This document shows positions 1 through 11,129 of a stretch of DNA of 64,000 bases, piece after piece. Location of the stretch: the NCBI GenBank assembly GCA_019321725.1, contig CM033107.1:20451445-20515444 (forward strand), in the 5' to 3' direction. Both the position numbers and the translations under genes were made by a program. A model generated the notes under the pieces. It saw only the letters and a list, made by a program, of their open reading frames with translations. It was not told where the DNA came from and searched no databases. The stretch is from Paulownia fortunei (Eukaryota; Streptophyta; Magnoliopsida; Lamiales; Paulowniaceae). The number at the start of each line of letters is the position of its first letter. Position 1 is the stretch's first letter.

Positions 1-238
1 GCAAGAATTTATTATTCCATTTTATCTAATTTTTTTTTCATTTGGCTAGTAAGTTATATATCACCTATATCAGTCATTTTGAGAGTTTAAACTGATAACA
101 AAACAACATAAAGTGCATAACACATTCTCAAATACTACAATATGATCACATATACACAATGAATTATTCCAAAAGAAAATACAAAATCGATTCCTTTTTA
201 AGAAATATACAGATAAGATATCAAGTTAGTCACGCCCA

Positions 239-470
239 CTAAAACCTATCTGTTGAAGTAAACTTTAAGACACGAGGACCAGAGTTTATCTTCAATGATA
301 ATGATTTTCTCATCTTGAGTTCAATCTTTCTCCTCCTCCATATCTTAATTAATCTTGCTCTCCATGCCTTACGTGCTAACTGATTATTTGCGCCAACTAT
401 TTCTTCAAGTACACCACTCCAATACTCACGTAGAGAATTTCTTAGTACTTGTATTTCTATTCCACTAAAA
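239..470 (-). CDS. Candidate terminal exon of unknown gene
   Basis: A minus-strand open stretch of 76 codons plus a TAG stop (stop at 241..239). It is preceded at 471-472 by AG after a strong pyrimidine tract, so it looks like a real splice acceptor. The deduced peptide starts FSGIEIQVLRNSLREYW and has a very basic middle (WRARLIKIWRRRKIELK). I do not recognise the family. The exon needs a 2-nt carry-over from an upstream exon, which is the phase left by the eL31 exon at 2612..2691, although the peptide is unlike the eL31 continuation. No start codon is visible in it. It may instead be a relic of a mobile element, because the next 1.4 kb upstream is repetitive. Confidence 0.25.
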
Positions 471-514
471 CTAAAAAAAATTGAAACACCATAAGATAAA
501 GTGAAAACTGAATT

Positions 515-1022
515 TTAGTTATAACAAGAACCGAGTCCACACTTTCTCCTGAAAACATGGACTAAGTCCACACCTTCATGTTTTCTTTTGTTTTTTTTTA
601 TTTGAAAGGCATAGAAAAAGTCCATGCCTTTCATATATATATGTATTAAACTGAAAAGCGTGATTTCTAACCATGTTTTATGCCAAAAAACAAACAACAA
701 AAAACTAAAGGCGTGGCTGAAAGCCATGCCTTCAACTAGGGTTTGTTCAGAATTTCATTGAATGCATGGCACCTAAGCACGCAATTGGAATTTCACAAGG
801 TGTTGCTAGAAGCGACACCTTTAGATTTTCATTGAAGAAATGGGTGGAGTTTTTTGTTTTTTATTTTTGTTTTTGGCGTAAAAGCACGGATAGAAATCAT
901 TCAATTTATTTAAAAAGCAAAATATATATATGAAAGGCGTCGACTTGCTCCACGCCTTCAAAAAAAACATGAAGATATGGACTGAGCCCACGCTTTCTGG
1001 AGAAAGCATGAACTCAGTCTAT
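515..1022. repeat. Large imperfect hairpin with small nested palindromes
   Basis: The left arm (about 525-710) and the right arm (about 852-1020) are reverse complements with scattered differences. Shared landmarks are a 'gagtccacactttctcc'-like block at the outer end, a 'gcctttcatatatata' block in the middle and an 'aaaaacaaaaaac' run at the inner end. Each arm also holds its own short palindrome of the form GGCGTGG..CCACGCC. The spacer (about 720-850) holds related 'gcgacacctttag' motifs. Weak open frames cross it on the minus strand, but they follow the repeat and are not credible genes. It lies 1.6 kb downstream of the eL31 exon, possibly inside that gene's intron. A non-autonomous foldback or MULE-type element is the likeliest identity. 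Confidence 0.7.
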
Positions 1023-1137
1023 GTTTTACCTAAAATTTGTTTCACTTCATTAAGCTCCCCTCCCTAATTTATACATCATTTTTTTTTTACATTTCAATGC
1101 AGCGTCAAGCCTGCACATTGCTGAAAGTAAGTACTTA

Positions 1138-1611
1138 GAGAGTGTTCGGCTACACTTATTTAAAAGATCTTATAAACTCCTACATCTTATAAGATGTTTT
1201 TGGAGCTTATAAAATATTAGATTTTATTTTAAAAATAAGTTGTTGAATTGTTTGAATAAAATAAGATCATGAAAAGTTTAAAATGTTAGTAATGACAATT
1301 TTGTAACTAAAATTATCAAAATTAAAAAAAAATTGTTAAAATAAGATCTTTATTTTGAAAATAAGTTAGGGCGGAGGTACTTTTTATTCAGGAGCTTATA
1401 AGTTCTCAAACAACTTTTTTATAAAATCGATTTTGAATTTTATAAGCTCTTTCCAAAAAAAAATACCAAACACTTTTTGACGTAATCAAGCTTTTTTATA
1501 AAATCGTTTTTGGATTTTATAAGCTCTTTCAAAAAAATAATTACTAAACACTTTTTGACAGCTTATCAGATATTTTGAAGAGCTTATAAGATCAGCCAAA
1601 CGCCCATCCTC
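1138..1611. mobile_element. Tourist-like MITE, copy 1
   Basis: A 474-bp AT-rich element with terminal inverted repeats: the left end begins GAGAGTGTTCGGCT and the right end, read in reverse, begins GAGGATGGGCGTTTGGCT. It is flanked on both sides by TTA (1135-1137 and 1612-1614), the 3-bp target duplication typical of PIF/Harbinger (Tourist) elements. The inside is full of 'cttataagctc' and 'gcttataaaat' motifs in both orientations. The segment 'atgttagtaatgacaattt' near 1281 recurs in the second copy at 54710-55155. There is no coding capacity. Confidence 0.7.
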
Positions 1612-1614
1612 TTA

Positions 1615-2611
1615 GTGTCCTCATTGTCAGCACTTGCTGACCATGCATTTTTTTACGTTGTCCTTTTTTGTTTTATCAAAAGCGCGCTTCTGCTTTTTAC
1701 TTGCTAAAAAAAATTCAAAGACATGAATTTTATCAATGGATTTGAATATTAAAAATAAATTCAAAAGCGTGAACGGAGTCCACACTTTTAGACGTTCTAC
1801 CAAAATTTTGAAACTCCTTGAATTTCACAATAAACTTTGATTTTTTTTTAAAATCCAGTAATCAGTTAAAACTACAAGCATAGACTTCGTAAGAATTTAG
1901 TTTTAGGCTTGACAAAATGTACTAATTAAGAACCTTATAGATAGCACCAATAGAAATCTTCATGACTTTCACCATTGATCACTAGCGCACAAAGAATGAA
2001 GTCTAATAGGTGCAAGATACCGTTATATAAAAACACCAACAACAAGAATCCTGTTTCCCATGAAGATTTCGAGGCTAAAATCTCATTTTGACCAACATTT
2101 CATTTCATCCAAGTTTTGGCCTTCACGGAATATCTCAATCTGCTTCTCCCTTTAGCCTACATGTCCTTTCAACTAATGCCCTTACTATTCCTCCATTACA
2201 TATGACCCTCACAGTAATAAGATCAAACAAGATAAAATTCAAGCTGGACTACCTAGGAACCTCGATCCCACACAATGCAAGAGCTGCCGTCAACTTTGAT
2301 AATTACTAAACAATAATAACCCAGTCCTACAGAACATCAATTGCACATCCAGAAACCCAGCCACTCTCAAACAAAACTGGATTTACACCCAGAGTAACTA
2401 ATAGAACAAATCTAAATATTGTTCAAACAACAAATTATCAGCTAACTTAAATTTTTTTGAATCATTTGCACAATTTAACTTGATTCCTAAAGAAATAAAC
2501 AACACATCTATTAAAAGAAAAAATTCTTTACCATATTCACAAAATAAACGAGAAAATTATACGTTTGAAAACAATGACAAGAAATGAGAGAAGTGAGTAC
2601 ATAAGATATAC
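1615..2611. other. Non-coding stretch, possible eL31 intron
   Basis: About 1 kb without a supported gene. Near 1762-1790 is another 'gcgtgaacggagtccacac' palindrome like those in the hairpin at 515-1022, so the repeat family extends here. The plus-strand frame at 2088-2309 has no recognisable domain. If the eL31 gene is intact, this is the start of its first coding intron, because no further eL31 exon is visible. Confidence 0.4.
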
Positions 2612-2691
2612 CAGCCATGTAACCTCTTGTGGAGGTTGATGGTGTACTCCCGCGTCACCACTTCTTTTCTTCCCTTTGGTTTCTCAACCAT
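2612..2691 (-). CDS. RPL31: Ribosomal protein eL31, first coding exon only
   Basis: eL31 is a protein of the cytosolic 60S subunit located near the peptide exit tunnel. The exon starts at ATG 2691..2689 and encodes 26 residues, MVEKPKGRKEVVTREYTINL and then HKRLHG. This matches the highly conserved eL31 N-terminus (REYTINLHKRLHG). It ends with TG before a GTATATC donor, so the next codon would be TG+N; family members have Cys here, which fits. Upstream is a 5'UTR intron (2718-2893) with good splice sites. The family length is about 120 residues, but the Lys/Arg-rich remainder (FKKKAP... and the RIRVR region) is not found in the 2.6 kb downstream in the window. The rest lies either beyond the left edge after a long transposon-filled intron, or the gene is broken. 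Confidence 0.85.
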
Positions 2692-2717
2692 TTTTTCTCT
2701 CTTAATCCTATTACCAC

Positions 2718-2893
2718 CTGCATTCGCAAAAATTAATGAAACATAGCACCAAAACCAAACTTAATCATCATTCCATGACGAAGATAATCTAATATCTTCA
2801 ACATATGTGAATCTTAAGAGAGAGATACCTTGTATGTGTTTGTGTGTGTGTGGGGGGGGGGGGGGGGGGGTGAAGAGAGAGAGAGATACGTAC
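2718..2893 (-). other. 5'UTR intron of the eL31 gene
   Basis: On the minus strand a donor (CCAG|GTACGTATC at 2893) and an acceptor (GCGAATGCAG at 2718) bracket a 176-bp intron just before the ATG-containing exon. Leader introns are common in plant ribosomal protein genes. The intron contains a GT/G microsatellite. An AAACCCTAG sequence (close to the telo-box AAACCCTAA) lies upstream at about 2965-2973. Confidence 0.6.
2836..2885. repeat. (GT)n-(G)19-(GA)n compound microsatellite
   Basis: A GT-rich tract runs directly into about 19 consecutive G residues (2852-2870) and then a GA repeat. It lies inside the leader intron of eL31. On the minus (transcribed) strand the long tract is C-rich. A G run of this length is prone to sequencing and polymerase slippage errors. 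Confidence 0.9.
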
Positions 2894-2945
2894 CTGGAAA
2901 GGGTTTGAAGGAAGGTGGGGATGACGGGCGGAATCATACTATAAA

Positions 2946-3610
2946 AATGCGAGCTAGCAAATTAAAACCCTAGTGGCATATTCCGTAATTTTTAGGTCTA
3001 TTAGGCTTTGATTGGAATCAATTTATTCTCAATTCCAGCAGTTTATATGTTTTTGAAAAATAAAACCAAACATTTAAAAATTGGATTCTCCAGAATACTT
3101 AAAAAAAATTATAATTATTATTATACATATATATATTTTTACGCATATTCAAATTATATTATCAATAAAAAAATATACTTATATCATCTAATTATTATAT
3201 TAATTTAAAAATAATATTTAATAGTATAAAATAATAACATGACACCACTAATTATAACAAATCTTACAAAATATAATATCTATAATATAAATTGTCTTCC
3301 TCAAAACTTAAACTAAACATACCTCACAATCACTCATATATTTCCACACAATAAATCTTATCATTTATTTTATTTGTGGAAGTGGAAATAAAATTAAACT
3401 AACTCCACGTAAAGTCTTATAGTTGAAAACCGTGGAACTGGATTCGATCTAAGTCTAAACAAAACCTTAAAATTTTCTATTTTCTATCATAATAATAATT
3501 AGAGTTATATTCATTTTATCGCCTCTACTATGTTTTTAGTACCAAAAACCCCTCTCTAAAAAAGAAAACTTAAAACATCCCCCTCTTCTAGAGTTCGTAT
3601 GTAAATTTTT
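2946..3610. other. Intergenic, eL31 upstream side
   Basis: An AT-rich region upstream of the eL31 transcription start. Apart from the near-telo-box around 2965 I see no gene. The plus-strand frame at 3008-3208 is low-complexity Tyr/Ile/Asn and is a by-product of A/T composition. Confidence 0.5.
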
Positions 3611-4484
3611 AATAGGATTAATTTCATTTTACCCCTCTCATCCAATATCATTTTATCATTTAGCATCACTTTATATTTTTATAATCTGACTCGGTATCAT
3701 TTACTCCTAATACTCTTAAAAATATTTCAATTGTTTGTTTTAAATGATTAAATTGCTCTTACCTATTATTTTTAGTATTTAATTGACTTATCATTAATTT
3801 TTTTAACCATATTTTAAATTTAATAAACAAGTATTTTATATTCTATAATTTTTTAAAATTAATTAATTAACATTTAAAAGTAAATTCATGTGAAACTTTA
3901 TTGTACTTAAGTTTTAATGGTTATTTTTGGAATTTAACATAGTTTATATTAAGTTATTATAATTCGATTAACAATGAGAACTTTATTACTAATATTTTAC
4001 GTGTTTAATAAGATATATATTCAAAAATATTTTATATATTTTGTACATTTATGATGAATAAGATGAATAAGAAACTTATAAGTAAAACATATTAGTTAAT
4101 AAAAAAGTCCTATATATTGTGATTTACTATAAATTATATTAATTTAAAACTAGATTATTAAAATTTAAGTACAACAAAATTCTAAATGAATTTATTGTTA
4201 AGTATTAATAATTAAATTGAAAAAGTTATTAGAATATAAATACAATCTATTAATTTTAAAACATAATTAGATTATTAATACAAAGTCAACTAAACATAAA
4301 AAATAATGGGCAACGATGATTATGTTATTTAAAATAAATAATTGGAGCATTATTAAAAGTATATAGTAGAGTAATGTGATAATGATATGAGTCATAGTAC
4401 ATGAGATAAAATAATACAATTTAATAATAAATGAGAATAAAGTAATATTGAATCAATGTATAGGGATAAAATGGGATTAGTGCA
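3611..4484. mobile_element. Foldback element with ~390-bp inverted arms
   Basis: The left arm (about 3611-4010) and right arm (about 4085-4484) are inverted copies over nearly their whole length, leaving a loop of only about 75 bp. The outer ends pair 'aggattaatttcatttta' with the complement of 'taaaatgggattagtg'. Inner parts pair 'ttgtacttaagttttaa' with 'ttgtacttaaattttaa' in reverse. Divergence is moderate. There is no coding capacity. The structure fits a foldback or long-TIR MITE, and it could fold into one very long hairpin if transcribed. Confidence 0.7.
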
Positions 4485-6750
4485 TACAAGAAAATTTTAC
4501 AAGCATTGACATATATAATATAATTTAATTTATTTTTAAAATTATTATTGAATTTTAAGATTAAATAAGATATTTTACTGATAAAATTAAATATCATGTG
4601 TCAAATTATGATATTTTGACAGTAAAAATCGTATCTTGCAAATTATGGAAGTAAATACCAATATTATGGTAATTCAAATTAAATATTGTGATTAATATAG
4701 TAAACGTCTATTAAATCATGAAAAATCAATTAAATCCTCTCATTTCATTAAGTAAAAATGACAAGATCCATCATCCTATAAATATAATTAGAAGTATTTT
4801 CAAAAAGTTGAACACAAGTTAAGAATAAGAAGTTCAAATAAGAAATGTATTGAAAAAAGTTCTCTCAACACAACTTTATCAAATTCAAAAAGATCTACGA
4901 TATTAAAGGTGAAGACAATGCGTTCATCGCGGAGACCATCAAAATTATAACATTTAATTCAAAATTAAGTTGTTAAATTATCGAATTACGTTATTAAAAA
5001 TCAAATCAAATTTGGAGGAGTTCAAATGGTCAATTCTATCAAAAAGTTACCAAATCTACAAGTCAATGCTTTTGAAGAAAATAATAAGATAAGTAAAATA
5101 AAGATTATACCTACATATTCATCAAGTTCAATAAATTTAATTGTACGATTTTTTTTGTTTGTGATTATTTTTGCACGCAACGACATTTGTATTACAATTA
5201 GATCTTTTTAATATGTTGCTCATGGAATTTTTGTGACATATTTACCCTTCATTTTGCTCTACGTATGTCAATATTGTATAATTTATTTATTTTTTTCATA
5301 AAATAATAATAATATTATATAATTGTATATGATGCTACATCCTGCATAAGAATGTCAAAGGAAATTATTTGTATAAATGATAATGAAATGCTTCAGCAAG
5401 AAACATAACATTGGCTTTCTTAGTTACAATTACCATAAAAAGAATTGGTATGACATTTTTAATAATTGAATACTGAACAAATTAATTGAGTTTGGTAATC
5501 CATGGAATTTTCTCCGTTTTTTTTGGCTTGGTATATTGGTTAATTGAATTTTTTTAATAAAATGAAACACTATATTTTCAATTGTTTAGCATTTGAATGT
5601 AAAAGTCCCCATACTGTAAGAATAAAAAGAAAATTCTTCAAACTATGTTGATATGTAAATTATTTTGGAAAATTTTGGTTTATGCGAGTAAGAACCTTTA
5701 ATTTAAAGAAAACCATAATTTTCACGTATTTTAAAGTAAGAACTTATAAAATCTCTTATTTATTATAATTTGAAAAGTCGCATGTTGCACTTTTTTTCTT
5801 CAAAAAAAAATAAAAATCTATAGTTTTCTCTATTCCTCTATTTATAATTTACTTTTAGTAAATTCTGTAATTTTGTCAATCGCTTGCATATGAAAATTTT
5901 ATATGTATTGTTATAAGTTAAAATGTTCATATTTCGCTAAGCCGGTTTTTTCTTTCTTTCAACCCAACTGCCACTTCAATAAAATGTGAACTCTATAAAT
6001 CTTTTATCTTAAAATATGTAACAGTTATTGTATTTTTTAATACGAAATATCATTTTAGTTTTCTTTATTTTTTTTATACAAAATATCATTTTAATGAGTA
6101 ACAAACTTTTGAAAGTCCACTTTTTACCTAATAATTCAAATTATTTGTTCCAAAAACAAAGTTACACTATTTATGTTGAAATTAGCCTCACATGTACACA
6201 AGTTTTTTTTATAGTTCTTGTATACATTAGAGTTATTTTGGTTCCTTTAAAAAAGAAAAAAAAAAGGATTATTTTGGTCAACATAAATTAGAAATGACAA
6301 CAAGAAGATTTTGATCAAACTTAAAGCCCGCTTTATTAAGATTTTTAATAATTTGAATTTAAAATCATCTGATTATACTTGTTAGATTAATTTTATTATT
6401 TAAAAAAAAAATTAAAAATATATTTTTAAATAAATAACACAAATTTTTGAAAAAATATATTTATTAAAAAAATCACGTAAATAAATATATAAAATAAAAA
6501 AAAAAAGAAAAATTAAACGAAGTGAATTTAAAAAGAAAGACTTAAGATCCGCATTGAACTCCGATTGCCATCCCTAGTATAAGTGATAACTGGTATTCAA
6601 AGTTGCGACTCGAGTTCTCCGACAGCAGGGAGGGTTTTTGCCTTATCGTCAAACAAACAAATAAGCAAACACATGCTCTGCATACTTTCACTCCATCAGT
6701 CAGACAGTTATACTTGAATCTGAATCTAAAGTGAAATCATCGACAGCAAA
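4485..6750. other. AT-rich intergenic region
   Basis: About 2.2 kb of A/T-dominated DNA upstream of the DUF3531-type gene. The frames at 5026-5211 and 6028-6291 are low-complexity and start in A/T-rich runs; I do not consider them genes. The last ~200 bp (from about 6540) become more balanced in composition and probably hold the promoter and 5'UTR of the downstream gene. Confidence 0.5.
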
Positions 6751-6856
6751 CTTTCCTTGTTTCTACTGTTTGGCTCGTCGCAGTTGCCTATCTCCGTCAA
6801 CACTCGCCGTCCAACCAAAACCCCGTACACGCATTTAAGACAATATAACCACTCTG

Positions 6857-9800
6857 ATGCTTATCCTCCAACCCTGTTTACCCACTCAATCACTATCCCC
6901 ATACATTTCAGGCCAATCGAACAAATACCCGCCGTTCCTATATGCCAAACTTCCACTTTATGCCCGCTTTTCTTCGAGGCCATACTCACCCGTCACGCTA
7001 GTGAGGACGAAGAATTTGCAGTCCCAGATGGAAATGAACGGTTTTGGTGCTGGTGATGATATAGAAATGGAGGATGAGAGTGATGTTTCGTGGCGTGGAG
7101 GCGGCTTCGGGGGTCGAGAAGGTGAAGAAAAGGATTATGATAGAGATCCTGAGTTCGCTGAGATTCTTGGCTCTTGTCTTGATGACCCGGATAAAGCTAA
7201 GTCCAAAGTAAGTTCATCCTTTTTTCCCAAGGAAGTTAAAAAAAGAAAAAAGACCTGATACTGGGATTATTTGTGTTTGTTTTTTGTGCAACTTAGTTTC
7301 TGGATTTCTATTCCCCCTATTATTTCTGTACAACTTGGCTGCGTTGTAGTTGTTTCACTGAACAAGAGAAGAACCAATCAGTAAATGCTATGCAATATTT
7401 GCACAGCTGTTCATTTTTACATCGTAACCGCTAGAGCATTCACGCATGTGTGTTTCTACTAATTTAATTCTATTTTTCTTTTGTTTTTTATGTATGTATA
7501 TGCGGTTGTGTGATTTTTGGCAGATGGAGGAAAGACTGAGAAAGAAGAGGAACAGGATACTGCATACAAAAACTGGTTCGCCGAACCCAATGACTGTGAC
7601 GTTTAACAAGTAAGCCGACATGCATCTGTGCATCATAGATAGGACTACAAGGATGTGAATATCCTTGATGACTGAAGGCAATTCCTAATGTATTTTCCTT
7701 TTACAAATTAGATTGTTTGAAGGTTTTGTGGTGCAACTTATTGTGTTGTGCATAGGGAAATGTACAATTATTAAGCTTGTTTACAATTTTAATTAATTTT
7801 TTCGTGATAAATCTTGTATTTCTAGTCTATAGAACATTGTGGTGAAACTCAACTTTGTTTCCCATTCTTCAAAAGTTAGAGGTGACCAATTAGAATGAAT
7901 CATTTCCTTTGGGGTCTTAGATCATGCATGTTTGAGCTAAGAAACTCAATCATAATTAGATAGCTCCTGGCAATTTATTCATCATTATTGCTCTGCTGAT
8001 AATGATACTAAGTTAATTAGTCATAGACTGGTCATTTGTAATTGATTAAATGATCAAGAGAATGTAGTCAAACGTTTGTAGCCATGCTGACTAGGATCTG
8101 TCTGAAGTACTTAAATGCGGATTTGATTCCATTGCCATAACCGTTAGCTTTGAGCATTGAGGATACATGATTCTTTGGCCAATCACTGTCGCATACTATG
8201 TAATTCTGCAGTAGTTGGAGATTTGGTTCCATATCACTAGAATTGCCCCTGCTAATATCAGCTTGCATAATAGAGGAACCAAAATAGTTAATGAGGTTAC
8301 TTATCTGCAGTTGGGGGTTTGATTCAGGGGAAATAAGATTGCATAACATATAATACTATCATTCAGAAACATAAGCTTGTATAGAACAAGGGCAGTGGCG
8401 TTAAGATTTTACAACCCCAGTGAATATCTAGAAAAATATGATGGGATGATAGGACACGTGGCATGTGGCCAGTATTATATCTTTCATTTGCATGTTTTCT
8501 AATTGTGTACTAGTATTCTATGTCAATGTCTGCTAAATAAATAAAAAAAGGAAATAAATTCCTCGTACTAATATCTTTTTAACCAGTGATATATAATATG
8601 CTGTTCTGCTGGCTTCCTACAATTTTGTTGCTCTATGAGAATCCTCACATTGATCCTAATGGTAGCCCATCCATGTTTTCTTCGTTGTGGGTGTTATGTT
8701 CTAATTATTGCATCTGAAAACAAAGCCCTCAATAAGCATTTTAAGAAGAGATTATTGTTGTTCTGCATTAGATGTGAGATGTGAGGAATTACTTTAGCCA
8801 CTTTGCTTAGCTATAGCATTCTGAATAATTTAGCTCCTTTTCCACCATGGAAGGTAACATGTCTAGTGGAACTGTGTCTTGTTTTCGATGTATGAAAATT
8901 TGGAGATTATCTCAGAAGTGCCTTCATTGAATGACTCATTTTCTTGGATGGTATGGCCAGATTTGATTTCTCAAATTCATATATATGGTTGGAGTTCTAC
9001 AATGCCCCATTGGAGAAAGACGTTTCTTTGATCTGTGATGTAAGTAACTTCACCTCCAATTCTATTAATTTAGTTGCTAAATTCTCGGTGATATATCATT
9101 GGAGAAACTCATATTCAGACGATTCGGTCATGGCACATAGTTGGACGACTTGGTGGATGCAATTCTATGAATATGCAAGTAAGTAGCCTTCAAATGTGTG
9201 CTTCTTTATATATTTGAAGATGTAAGAAAATATTGGAGAAAGTGTACTGAGAGCAATTATATTCTAAACCTGGAAAGCTCTGCGCAGAGGTAATCAAAGG
9301 GTAAGATTGTATTTCTAGAGTCAAATCATTTCGTGCTCTGTTTCCAACAGTTGTCACAATCTCCTTTGGACAAAAGACCAACTTATGATGCTATTCAAGG
9401 AGCGAATGTTACACCAACCACATTTTACAACATAGGGGACCTTGAGATTCAAGATAATTTAGCTCGAATATGGTAAAGTTTTTAACCTTTAAGGTTTATT
9501 CTAGGGCTGGGATTATCTCTTAAGAGATTTGATTTGACATATTTTTGCTTGTATATTGACAGGGTGGATATTGGCACCTCTGAGCCTTTACTCTTGGATA
9601 TTTTGATTAATGCATTGACACAATTAAGCTCCGAGTAAGACACTATTATCTCTCTTTACTCCCTTGGCTTCCTATAGATCTTTTACTTCTTTTTTTTGGC
9701 TACGGTTTTAATCTTTAGGCTGTAAGCTCTCTATTTTTAGTGCAAGTGTCATCAGGTTATTACTAAATCTGTTGGTTGACCTGCCCATTGTCATACTTCT

Positions 9801-9932
9801 CTCTAACCTGTTTTACTTGAAATGTACAGTTATATCGGAATTAAGCAAGTTATGTTTGGTGGATCTGAATTTGAGAGTTGGAGGGAAAACTTGAAAACAG
9901 AGGATGCAGGATACAGCATTCACAAGATTTAG
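6857..9932 (+). CDS. DUF3531-type protein (plant/cyanobacterial family), complete
   Basis: Seven exons join in one frame: 6857-7207, 7524-7609, 8961-9039, 9119-9178, 9351-9472, 9563-9634, 9830-9932. All introns are GT-AG, giving 290 residues. ATG 6857 is the first in frame after a TAA at 6836. Residues 1-60 are Ser/Leu/Pro-rich without acids, like an organellar transit peptide. An acidic/Gly linker (GRGEGEEKDYDRDPEF-like) and a basic helix (RLRKKRNRIL) follow. The conserved core begins near residue 146: FDFSNSYIWLEFYNAP, TIRSWHIVGRLGGCNSMNMQ, VDIGTSEPLLLDILINAL, then YIGIKQVMFGG. It ends in YSIHKI, resembling the terminal YKYFKI of relatives such as Arabidopsis At4g29400/At5g08400 (from memory). 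The family's biochemical role is not known to me; a plastid location is inferred from the N-terminus and the cyanobacterial relatives. Confidence 0.85.
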
Positions 9933-10616
9933 GAGATTTCACAAACCATATTGCCTCTTTTTCATTTTTATTACATGATGTAAGGTACATATACTATGTA
10001 GGATTGCTAATAAATGCAATATTTTGGAGTTACAAGAGCACTACTGCAAAGAACCTTCTGCTTCTGTAAGAGAAGATCACAAAGGCCTAATTTAAGCTCC
10101 ACCGGTGACCTTGCTTGTTACTTTCCAGAGTCGCTCATCTTTGCCTCCAAATGATATATTATTTTTCATTGTGGGTTGGGTTGGGGTTAAGAAAATCAAA
10201 GTGGCTCTACAGATTTCAGAAAGTCGAGGTCTACAAGAAGAAATTAAAGGACAGAATAAAAAGAATGCAAGTAATGAACACTCTTTTTAATTATGGTTCC
10301 CCAAATTCTTTGAAAGTGAAAATGAAATTGGAATGAAAATAAACCAACTCTTAAGTTTTCTGATGTACATCAAGGGAAAAACACAACAGCTAGTTGCTAG
10401 CGACACAGTTATTTTGTATCGTAACATTTTCACCAAAGAATATTTTGGGCTTCATCGGTACTTCTCAAGAACCTATAATGCAAGAATTAAAGAGCCCCTT
10501 GATGTCTCCATTGATGCGACACACTGCCTCCAAGACCAAGTGGCCGTCTGGTTAAGATCAATCTTGTTTAAATTACTTCTACAAATACAAATACTAAATT
10601 CTAAATTTAATTATTG
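9933..10616. other. 3' flank of DUF3531 gene, no clear gene
   Basis: The first part is the 3'UTR and flank of the preceding gene. Plus-strand frames at 10105-10336 and 10333-10617 are open, the second for 94 codons (with HRYFSRTYNARIKEPLDV), and base composition here is less AT-skewed than in the neighbouring intergenic DNA. I recognise no domain. It could be a relic of a gene or transposon cut by the Copia insertion at 10622. Confidence 0.3.
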
Positions 10617-10621
10617 AACTT

Positions 10622-11115
10622 TGTTAGACATTTTATCTCCACGTATTCTGTTTAAAATAATTATTTTTTAATTTAGTTAAGAGATAATTATGGCTTAATA
10701 ATCGTTTGATTTTAAATATTTTTTAATTTAATTAAAACATAATTATAATTTAATAATTATTATATGTCAAATTTAATTGATAAAATATTTTTTAATTATT
10801 GCACAAGTTGATAAATCGTGTGATTATAAATAAAGTCAATTAGAAATCAATCATCTCTCAACCCATTAATATATAATTTTCTCTCCATTAGAGAAAATTA
10901 TATGTAGGAACTAAAATTGATCAAAAGAGAGAAACGCGATCTTCTCCACAATCTTCTTATGATTGTATGCAACATTGATTATTGAGTAAGGTATATATTT
11001 TCTTATTTATGATATTGTAAAAATCATGAAATTATAAAATTTTGGACATTATCGTTTATGCAAAAAAAAAAAAAAAAAAGTGTTTTGATTTGTATAATTA
11101 AAGGATTTCCTAATA
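10622..11115 (+). repeat. 5' LTR of Copia element 1
   Basis: 494 bp, TGTTAGAC...CCTAATA. It pairs along its length with 16795-17282, for example 'ttatgattgtatgcaacattgat' against 'ttatgattgtattcaatattgat'. A long A tract (11061-11078) near its end is shorter in the 3' copy. Confidence 0.92.
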
Positions 11116-11117
11116 CG

Positions 11118-11129
11118 TGGTATCAGAGC
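11118..11129 (+). promoter_or_regulatory. Primer-binding site (tRNA-iMet type)
   Basis: TGGTATCAGAGC, the standard plant Copia primer-binding sequence complementary to the 3' end of initiator methionine tRNA, sits 2 bp after the LTR end and is undamaged. Confidence 0.93.

Noticed and set aside
515..1009. Two minus-strand frames of 60-70 codons as small genes
   Set aside because: They are mirror images created by the inverted repeat and contain no domain.
11118..11129. Possible tRNA gene fragment
   Set aside because: It matches only the 12-base primer-binding sequence next to an LTR; no tRNA body follows.
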